DNA of 21,333 nucleotides from Proteobacteria bacterium UBA7415. GTDB taxonomy: Bacteria > Pseudomonadota > Gammaproteobacteria > Arenicellales > Arenicellaceae. The first letter of the stretch is position 1, and every line of letters starts with the position of its first letter. A program made the position numbers and the translations under genes. The stretch spans positions 1-21,333 of the forward strand of contig DKML01000003.1 of the NCBI GenBank assembly GCA_002470515.1, given 5' to 3'. Under the pieces are notes generated by a model. The model did not search any database and was not told the origin of the DNA. It worked only from the letters and a program-made list of their open reading frames with translations. Shown in pieces: positions 15,847 to 21,333 of the stretch.

Positions 15847-16671
15847 ATGCACAAATATATACCGAAAAATCGGTATCGATGTACTATGAAAAATTTAATC
15901 CAGCGTCTACTTCCCCAATCTTGGAAAAACGTCGTAAAAGGTGCTTTCGGAACACCGATCCAGACAATCCACACTGATTGGTCAATTCTTGAAACAGTGC
16001 CCAGCTTAGACGAGTCGCACATTGTGTTTGATCTTGGTGCGCGCAATGGCTGGTTTGTTCAGTGCTGGCTGGGCCGGTGTCCTAATAGCGTTATTCATGC
16101 TTTTGAAGCCGAACCAAACGCCGCCAAATCACTAACGACCACATATTCCGACGACGCAAGAGTAATTGTATGCAGCAAGGGTGTTGGTGCTAAGTCTGAA
16201 ACCAAAACTTTCTATAGGCTTCGAGGCTCTGAAGTTTCCAGTTCATTCTTGGAGCATGACAAGTCAGCCTGGGACGCAATTAAGTACAAAACAGGCGATA
16301 TTGAGCAGCAACAGGTTGAGTTAGTTGCTTTAGATGACTATTGCGAACAACACAAGATTACCAAAGTCTATTTGATGAAAATCGATATACAAGGCTTTGA
16401 GTTAGAGGCTTTACATGGTGCGCAGAAAATCATAGAAACAACGAATTACTTATTAATTGAATCGGCAATCACGCCCTTGTACAAAGATTCGGCTACCTTT
16501 ACTCAGGTGCACGATTTAATGCGGTCCAAGGGCTTTCATTTGATGAATTGGCGAGCATGGCATCGAGGTAATAGAGTGTTGATGGAGACCGATATGCTGT
16601 TCCGTCGTAATGGCTTAGAAGAGCTGGTGCCGGATCATACAGAATATGATCGTTATTATATTGGTGGTTAA
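15847..16671 (+). CDS. FkbM-family SAM-dependent methyltransferase
   Basis: A 274 aa methyltransferase of the FkbM family, which O-methylates sugars or polyketide hydroxyls using S-adenosylmethionine. Motif I is IVFDLGARNGWF (59-70) and motif II HAFEAEPNAAKSL. The FkbM-type segment LVALDDYCEQHKITKVYLMKIDIQGFELEALHGAQ holds the D.QG.E signature, followed by NYLLIES. The start is chosen at ATG 15847 because GAGG lies nine bases upstream (15834-15837). An in-frame ATG at 15796 gives a longer form with no homologous look, and ATG 15886 (MKNLIQRLLP) is also possible. Its place after Wzt suggests it methylates the exported glycan. It ends in TAA. Confidence 0.9.
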   Translation: MHKYIPKNRYRCTMKNLIQRLLPQSWKNVVKGAFGTPIQTIHTDWSILETVPSLDESHIVFDLGARNGWFVQCWLGRCPNSVIHAFEAEPNAAKSLTTTYSDDARVIVCSKGVGAKSETKTFYRLRGSEVSSSFLEHDKSAWDAIKYKTGDIEQQQVELVALDDYCEQHKITKVYLMKIDIQGFELEALHGAQKIIETTNYLLIESAITPLYKDSATFTQVHDLMRSKGFHLMNWRAWHRGNRVLMETDMLFRRNGLEELVPDHTEYDRYYIGG

Positions 16672-16721
16672 GATGGTAAACCTTTTTGTGTGCAATTTAT
16701 TAGGTGACAGATCATCCGATT

Positions 16722-16754
16722 ACTCTTTTAGTCAGTGATGCTGACTAAAAGTGT
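16722..16754 (+). other. Strong intergenic hairpin between the FkbM gene and the GT4-like gene
   Basis: CTTTTAGTCAG (16725-16735) pairs perfectly with CTGACTAAAAG (16741-16751) around the loop TGATG. Two further pairs extend it past one mismatch (16722-16723 with 16753-16754). There is no immediate U-tract; ATTTTT appears only about 10 bases later. It lies 41 bases upstream of the next start codon. It could be a weak terminator or attenuator, an mRNA stability element or an operator (the arms form an 11-bp inverted repeat). Confidence 0.65.
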
Positions 16755-16794
16755 GTAACGCTATTTTTAGTATATTGCTTCAGCTGAATCTCTA

Positions 16795-17883
16795 ATGAAA
16801 AATCAAGCTACCCCGACTATTGCTCATTTTCTGCTACATTCTGTTCTCAGCGATTCGCCACCAAACCATGCGTTGAAGCTTGCTTATAAAGATTTGGGAT
16901 ATTCTGTAGACGAATATTCTCAAGATGCTGACTCGAGCACCAACCATACTGGCGTATCGTTTGGTTTTAGATGGTTGGTTAAAAACATTTGGCGATCGCA
17001 CTGGCGGCGCTACTCAGCCTTTTCTTGTACGTCTGAAGATCCAGTCCCTCTCGCAGGCATTTTGGCCTTTGTATGGCGTAAGCTCTTAATATTTTTGGCC
17101 GATGAGATTAAATCCGGAACATATAGAGGGGACAGACCAGAGCGTTGGAAGCAACTTTGTCGTTGGGCAATGCGTAGAGCAACAATTACGATCGTTAATG
17201 ACGACTCAAGAATTAAATTGCAACAAGAATACGCGCAGCTCTCGTCGAGCCATACAGTTGTTGTCTACCCGGGGTGTTTCATCGATCCACCAAAGTCTGG
17301 CGATGCGAATGAACTAAGAAAAGGTTGGGGCGTCAAAAAAAATGAGAAAGTTGTGTGCTTTTCGGGAGCGTGCAATTTGACAACAGGAATCGACCTGGCT
17401 CTTGATGCGCTAAATGCTAACGACAATATACGTGTTGTAACTCAGCCTCTATCCATTACGGATATGGATCAGTTTTTTCTGGATCGCTTAAATTACTCAG
17501 ACAGGCTTTACGTGCAGAAGGAGCGTCTAACGTGGCGTGATGCTTGGGCGAGTGCTGGCGCTGCAGATATTGGCGTGGCATTTTATAGAAATCAAGCACC
17601 TCAGTTTCAAAACATGGGTGTTAGCTCGAATCGCCTTTGTATGTTTCTAGCGATGGGCGTACCTGTAATTGTGAATAAACAACCGAGTTTTGATTTTTTA
17701 CATGAATTCGAATGTGGCATTCAAGTGGAGACGCAAGAAGAATTTGATAAGGCGATTAAGACCATCTTAGACAATCTTGACGTGTACAAGAAGAACGCCC
17801 TGAGATGTACAAAGGAATATATTAATACAAAGGGTCGGTACGAGACGTTGCACGCTCAAATAAAGTCCTGTCTAGAGGCATAA
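16795..17883 (+). CDS. Glycosyltransferase, GT4/GT-B-like
   Basis: A 362 aa probable GT-B fold glycosyltransferase of the polysaccharide cluster. The N-terminal half is divergent (HFLLHSVLSDSPPNHALKLAYKDLGYSVDEYS). The C-terminal half is recognisable: VVCFSGACNLTTGIDLALDAL starts the nucleotide-sugar-binding domain, then AGAADIGVAFYR and SNRLCMFLAMGVPVIVNKQPSFDFLHEFECGIQVE, which corresponds to the donor-binding 'K..E.MA.G.PVI......G' region. The usual first Glu of EX7E is replaced by the 'NMGVSSNRLCMFLAMG' form, seen in some subfamilies. Donor and linkage are unknown. No strong ribosome binding site is visible. The stop TAA is three bases before the next gene's TTG start. Confidence 0.85.
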   Translation: MKNQATPTIAHFLLHSVLSDSPPNHALKLAYKDLGYSVDEYSQDADSSTNHTGVSFGFRWLVKNIWRSHWRRYSAFSCTSEDPVPLAGILAFVWRKLLIFLADEIKSGTYRGDRPERWKQLCRWAMRRATITIVNDDSRIKLQQEYAQLSSSHTVVVYPGCFIDPPKSGDANELRKGWGVKKNEKVVCFSGACNLTTGIDLALDALNANDNIRVVTQPLSITDMDQFFLDRLNYSDRLYVQKERLTWRDAWASAGAADIGVAFYRNQAPQFQNMGVSSNRLCMFLAMGVPVIVNKQPSFDFLHEFECGIQVETQEEFDKAIKTILDNLDVYKKNALRCTKEYINTKGRYETLHAQIKSCLEA

Positions 17884-17886
17884 CCG

Positions 17887-18828
17887 TTGAGCAAGACTCC
17901 AACTTCCGAAAAAGAACGCTCACAAAAAGCAATTATGAGTGTTTCAGTCTGTATCTGTACGTATAACAGAGCCGACTATTTGCGCGAACTGTTAGAGATG
18001 TTATTAGACCAAAATATTGGTGGTGATGACGAAGTATTGGTGATTAATAATAATTCGTCAGATCATACAAGTGAGGTTGTTCAAGCCTATGTTAAGCGGT
18101 TACCTATTCGCGAAATTATTGAACCTGAACAGGGGTTATCGCGGGCTCGCAATCGGGCGTTAACGGAGTCAAAACCTAATGCAATTATTTTTTTTGATGA
18201 TGATGTTTTAGTTGGTAAAAATGTTGTTGCCGAATATCGTGAGGCGTTTCTTCGCAACCCAGAGCATGACTTTTTTGGCGGAAAAATCACTGTTGATTGG
18301 CCTGATGGTAATGCCCCAAATTGGTGGTCAAATCATAAATTCAGCTTATTGGATGGCCTATTAATTTACTATGACCTTGGCCCAACGACCGTTACTTATG
18401 ATGCCCACTCCCGACTGCCGTATGGCGCTAGTTTTGCAATCACGCGGAACATGGTTAATCAAGTAGGTGAATTTGACGTATCGCTAGGGGTTTCTGGGAA
18501 TAGTATTGGTCGAGGGGAAGAGTCTGATTATTTTGAGCGAGCGCTAGCATTAGGGCTGATCGGCTCCTATATGCCCCAAGCAGAAATTGCTCACCGTTTT
18601 GAGCCGCACCGTCTAAAACTATCTTATTTGCTAAGATACGGTTGGGCTAAAGCTAATGCCAACGCCCAGCTTAGTTTTCGTGTTGGGTTGTATAATTCAG
18701 GAGTCCAGGGCCTAAAGGGGGTGTACCAATACCTTCGAGGGAGGCGTGGTTATGCTATGCAGTGCGCTATCATGGTGGGGATTTACGCAGGTGCAGTTTT
18801 GAAGAAGAAGCCAAAGCCATCACTCTAA
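17887..18828 (+). CDS. GT2-family glycosyltransferase
   Basis: A 313 aa inverting glycosyltransferase with a GT-A fold. The opening strand is VSVCICTYNRADYLRELLEMLLDQ, with NNNSSDHT as the nucleotide-binding loop. IIFFDDDVLVG (100-110) carries the DxD metal site, RGEESDYFERAL the catalytic acidic pair, and AEIAHRFEPHR a late His motif. The TTG start at 17887 is favoured by GAGG eight bases upstream, giving near-overlap with the previous gene; an internal ATG at 17935 (MSVSVCICTYN) is the alternative. A short hydrophobic C-terminus (YAMQCAIMVGIYAGAVL) may attach it to the inner membrane. Last gene of the operon; ends in TAA. Confidence 0.92.
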   Translation: MSKTPTSEKERSQKAIMSVSVCICTYNRADYLRELLEMLLDQNIGGDDEVLVINNNSSDHTSEVVQAYVKRLPIREIIEPEQGLSRARNRALTESKPNAIIFFDDDVLVGKNVVAEYREAFLRNPEHDFFGGKITVDWPDGNAPNWWSNHKFSLLDGLLIYYDLGPTTVTYDAHSRLPYGASFAITRNMVNQVGEFDVSLGVSGNSIGRGEESDYFERALALGLIGSYMPQAEIAHRFEPHRLKLSYLLRYGWAKANANAQLSFRVGLYNSGVQGLKGVYQYLRGRRGYAMQCAIMVGIYAGAVLKKKPKPSL

Positions 18829-18866
18829 TGTGCCTAGAGATAAACGCTTATGTGAGTACACTAACG

Positions 18867-18899
18867 CGCTCTAATAGCGGTATTGTATTAGCTCGAGCG
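18867..18899. terminator. Possible weak convergent terminator hairpin
   Basis: CGCTCTAATA (18867-18876) can pair with TATTAG (18886-18891) and AGCG (18896-18899) with a four-base bulge, in the 79-base gap between convergent operons. No good U-tract follows on either strand, so termination activity is uncertain. Confidence 0.25.
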
Positions 18900-18907
18900 A
18901 TTTGGGC

Positions 18908-19903
18908 CTAATTGTGTTTACATAGGTCAGCAAATAGCTCGGCGTGTGCATCCGAATCGTTTAAGCACTTAATATAAGAATAACGTTCGCCGCCGGCATC
19001 CATAAAGTACTCTCGGTTTTCGCCATCAATCTCTTCAATCGTTTCTAAGCAATCGACGCTAAACCCGGGACAAATCACATCTACCGATTTGATGCCTTGA
19101 GAGGGGAGTGTTTTGAGAGTTTCATCGCAATAAGGCTTTAGCCATTCCTCGGCTCCTAGCCTTGACTGAAAAACCAGCATCCAATCTTCAGGACCCAACC
19201 CTAACCGCTCGGCAACAGCAAGTGCGGTAGCCTGGCACTGAGCGTAGTATGGGTCACCCTTAGTAATGTATTTTTTAGGTACGCCATGAAATGACATCAT
19301 TAGCCGGTCAGCTCGACCATGCTCTTGCCAGTGAGCTTTGATTGATTCACAGATTGCGTTAATGTATTGAGGGTGTTGGTAATACTCAGATATAAAATTT
19401 AGTTTAGGTATCCACCGATGTTTCTTTAGCGCATCGGTCAGCGCATCAAAGGTAGACCCGTTGGTGCTGCCACTGTATTGGGGATACATGGGAATAACCG
19501 TAACATCGCGAATACCCGCTTTAAAAAGAGCATCCAATCCTGCCTGAATCGAAGGGTTGCCGTAACGCATTGCAACTTCAACATGAAAGCCATCGCCTAG
19601 AATAGTTTGCGTTTTCTCGGCTACATTGTTTGTGTTAATCAGTAAGGGGGACCCGGCATCGGTCCATACTTCGCGGTAGGCCGCTGCACTTTTATGTGAC
19701 CGTACGTTAACGATAATTCCCCTTACCAATATAGTCCTAAGCAAATGCGGAAGTTCTATAACCCGCGGATCCATCAAAAATTCAGCAAGATACCGGCGCA
19801 GACTTGGGCAAACCGGTCTGTCAGGTGTACCAAGGTTAACTAACAGTACGCCACGTTTATTAACGCGCCGCTGAGGATCTGACTCAGAACCAATATAAGG
19901 CAT
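18908..19903 (-). CDS. hemH: Ferrochelatase
   Basis: Inserts Fe(II) into protoporphyrin IX in the last step of heme synthesis; 331 aa, normal for gammaproteobacteria. The N-terminal GVLLVNLGTPDRP (18-30), VIPMYPQYSGSTNGSTFD, the catalytic H206 in MMSFHGVPKKY, and GFSVDCLETIEEID (280-293) with its conserved acidic residues are all present. No long hydrophobic segment is seen; a peripheral membrane location is usual. It lies 73 bases downstream of nadA on the same strand and may share its transcript. The ATG has no strong ribosome binding site. It ends in TAG. Confidence 0.97.
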   Translation of the reverse strand: MPYIGSESDPQRRVNKRGVLLVNLGTPDRPVCPSLRRYLAEFLMDPRVIELPHLLRTILVRGIIVNVRSHKSAAAYREVWTDAGSPLLINTNNVAEKTQTILGDGFHVEVAMRYGNPSIQAGLDALFKAGIRDVTVIPMYPQYSGSTNGSTFDALTDALKKHRWIPKLNFISEYYQHPQYINAICESIKAHWQEHGRADRLMMSFHGVPKKYITKGDPYYAQCQATALAVAERLGLGPEDWMLVFQSRLGAEEWLKPYCDETLKTLPSQGIKSVDVICPGFSVDCLETIEEIDGENREYFMDAGGERYSYIKCLNDSDAHAELFADLCKHN

Positions 19904-19976
19904 AAATCTTTTTGTCCGTTAAGTTGCTGCTTAGAGGTTTCAGCTTAGTCTAAGTAGGTAATCGTTAAGTAAATGA

Positions 19977-21068
19977 CTAAGCATTACCCGTGACTTTAAT
20001 TCCAGGGCGTATATGCGTATTCGCAAAATCAACCATGCGAGTTAAGGATTTGGCCGCTTTTATACGGATACTTTGATCAATGACTACTTCGTTGTGCCCC
20101 GTTGCCAAAACGCTTTCAAGTCTCTTGAGGTCGTTCATTTTCATCCAGGGGCATTGTGCGCAACTTTTACAAGTCGCTCCGTTGCCAGCAGTCGGAGCAG
20201 CAATAAACTCTTTTTCTGGAGAGTACTGAGACATCTTATGGAATATCCCGTCTTCGGTTGCAACGATAAATTTTTTGTGTGGTAGCTCACGAGTCGCGTT
20301 TAATAGCTTGCTCGTCGAACCGACAACATCAGCTAGATCGACCACGCTCATCGGTGATTCTGGATGCACTAAAACTGCAGCATCTGGATGCTCTTGCTTC
20401 ATTTTTAGCAGAGATTCTGCTTTAAATTCCTCATGCACAATGCAAGAACCTTGCCACATGATCATGTCGGCGCCGGTCTCCTTTTGAATATAGCCGCCTA
20501 AGAATCGGTCAGGACCCCAAATAATTTTCTCTCCTTTCTCTTTAAGGTGGGTGCAAATTTCTAGAGCGATAGATGACGTTACTACCCAGTCGGCCCGTGC
20601 TTTGACTGCAGCGCTGGTGTTGGCGTAAACCACAACAGTCCGATCTGGGTGTTGGTCACAGAATGCTGAAAACTCATCAATCGGACAGCCAATGTCCAAT
20701 GAGCACTCGGCTTCGTTGTCCAATAGCAACACACGTTTTTCTGGGCTTAAAATTTTGGAAGTTTCCGCCATAAACTTAACACCAGCAACGATAATGGTGC
20801 TTGCTTTGTGTTCATAAGCGTAGCGAGCCATTTCTAGCGAATCAGAGACGGTACCTCCGCTTTCTTCGGCAAGGTCTTGTAGGCCATCGTCAACGTAATA
20901 ATGAGACACCAAAATGGCGTCTTGCTTTTTCATTTCAGCCAATAGGCGATCGCGCAAGTCGCGTTCTGCTAATTCGCCGAGAACGCTGTGCTGAATCGAG
21001 CGAGCTTGTGCTGCGGTCTCATTAATTTGGTCTATTAAACTGTTGGGAACGTCAATGGCTTTAGACAT
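19977..21068 (-). CDS. nadA: Quinolinate synthase A
   Basis: Condenses iminoaspartate with dihydroxyacetone phosphate to quinolinate for NAD synthesis, using a [4Fe-4S] cluster; 363 aa, the long gammaproteobacterial form. The three cluster ligands are recognisable by alignment with E. coli NadA (C113, C200, C297): C122 in [12 protein letters not shown]209 in [11 protein letters not shown] and C306 in the CKSCAQCPW segment. Substrate motifs include [15 protein letters not shown] near 55-69 and [19 protein letters not shown] lies upstream of the ATG on the minus strand. It ends in TAG. nadB is not in the window. Confidence 0.98.
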   Translation of the reverse strand: MSKAIDVPNSLIDQINETAAQARSIQHSVLGELAERDLRDRLLAEMKKQDAILVSHYYVDDGLQDLAEESGGTVSDSLEMARYAYEHKASTIIVAGVKFMAETSKILSPEKRVLLLDNEAECSLDIGCPIDEFSAFCDQHPDRTVVVYANTSAAVKARADWVVTSSIALEICTHLKEKGEKIIWGPDRFLGGYIQKETGADMIMWQGSCIVHEEFKAESLLKMKQEHPDAAVLVHPESPMSVVDLADVVGSTSKLLNATRELPHKKFIVATEDGIFHKMSQYSPEKEFIAAPTAGNGATCKSCAQCPWMKMNDLKRLESVLATGHNEVVIDQSIRIKAAKSLTRMVDFANTHIRPGIKVTGNA

Positions 21069-21164
21069 GGCGGAAACTCCTTACATATAAATCTTTAAAT
21101 ATTGAGCGTAATCGTACCATAGGCTAGTGCTTAGGCTATGTGATCAATCTTAGAGACGGCAAAT

Positions 21165-21204
21165 AAAAAAGCCCGCGCCTCCATTTATGGAAGCGCGGGC
21201 TTTG
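21165..21204 (-). terminator. Intrinsic terminator of the H1-like gene
   Basis: GCCCGCGC (21171-21178) pairs with GCGCGGGC (21193-21200), with an inner CCA/TGG stem separated by one T-A pair and one mismatch. On the minus strand it is followed by a run of six U. It lies about 20 bases past the TAG of the partial gene at the window edge and would insulate nadA from it. The inner hairpin sequence CCATTTATGG is the same as in the ald terminator. Confidence 0.88.
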
Positions 21205-21224
21205 AACACGAACTAAAGCTTAAA

Positions 21225-21333
21225 CTAGAATGGTTTTGGAATAGCTAAACCGCCTTTTTTGGCAGGACGTCTAGCCGTTTTCTTTTTGGCAGGCGCTTTC
21301 TTGGCTACCTTCTTGGTGGCTTTTTTAGCGACG
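21225..21333 (-). CDS. Histone H1-like Lys/Ala/Pro-rich protein, 3' end only
   Basis: The last 36 codons of a gene that runs off the right edge on the minus strand. The visible tail reads VAKKATKKVAKKAPAKKKT, then ARRPAKKGGLAIPKPF and a TAG stop (21225-21227). AAKK-type repeats are typical of bacterial H1-like or AlgP-like nucleoid proteins, which bind DNA non-specifically through the basic tail. The N-terminal part is outside the window, so a basic tail on another protein cannot be excluded. The gene is followed by a strong terminator. Confidence 0.75.
   Translation of the reverse strand, partial: VAKKATKKVAKKAPAKKKTARRPAKKGGLAIPKPF

Noticed and set aside
15861..15874. The short hairpin ACCGA-AAAA-TCGGT within the start of the FkbM gene
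   Set aside because: A five-base-pair stem inside coding sequence is easily expected by chance, and it has no supporting context.

Overview
The window looks like the chromosome of a free-living, probably marine, gammaproteobacterium of mid-40s GC. The evidence is the glnA-ntrB-ntrC nitrogen block with sigma54/NtrC control, a YgiM-type SH3 protein, an Lrp/ald pair, nadA, hemH and an H1-like Lys/Ala tail protein. No rRNA, tRNA, CRISPR, insertion sequence or phage gene was seen.

Layout. 1-2,043: a GntR/HutC-type regulator (+) convergent with an AI-2E/PerM permease (-). 2,044-5,400: an exported M20 metallopeptidase (-), a bidirectional terminator, alanine dehydrogenase (-) and a divergent Lrp/AsnC regulator (+). 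5,401-9,684: an NtrC site and a sigma54 promoter, glnA, its terminator, then overlapping ntrB and ntrC. 9,876-11,760: three envelope genes (SH3/coiled-coil/TM protein, exported TonB-C-like protein, unknown four-helix membrane protein). 11,807-12,277: dps (-) with a good sigma70 promoter. 12,584-18,828: a surface-polysaccharide operon (nucleotide-sugar epimerase, Wzm-type permease, Wzt-type ATPase with C-terminal domain, FkbM methyltransferase, two glycosyltransferases). 18,908-21,068: hemH and nadA (-). The right edge holds the 3' end of an H1-like gene (-).

How the genes work together. GlnA assimilates ammonium, and NtrB/NtrC would drive its sigma54 promoter when nitrogen is short. Ald feeds alanine nitrogen into the same economy, probably under its neighbouring Lrp-type regulator. 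The polysaccharide operon would make a modified sugar, assemble a glycan with the glycosyltransferases and methyltransferase, and export it through Wzm/Wzt.

The most striking observation concerns the codon TGA. Two neighbouring polysaccharide genes are each interrupted by one in-frame TGA with homology intact on both sides. One replaces the usual Cys inside the catalytic YxxxK motif of the epimerase. The other replaces the usual Trp at the end of TM4 of the permease. Separately, all 21 recognisable gene ends in the window use TAA (12) or TAG (9), and none uses TGA. Possible explanations are early UGA reassignment or unassignment, programmed readthrough (with selenocysteine possible only for the epimerase), two independent nonsense mutations or sequence errors. 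The sequence alone cannot decide, but the combination is testable.
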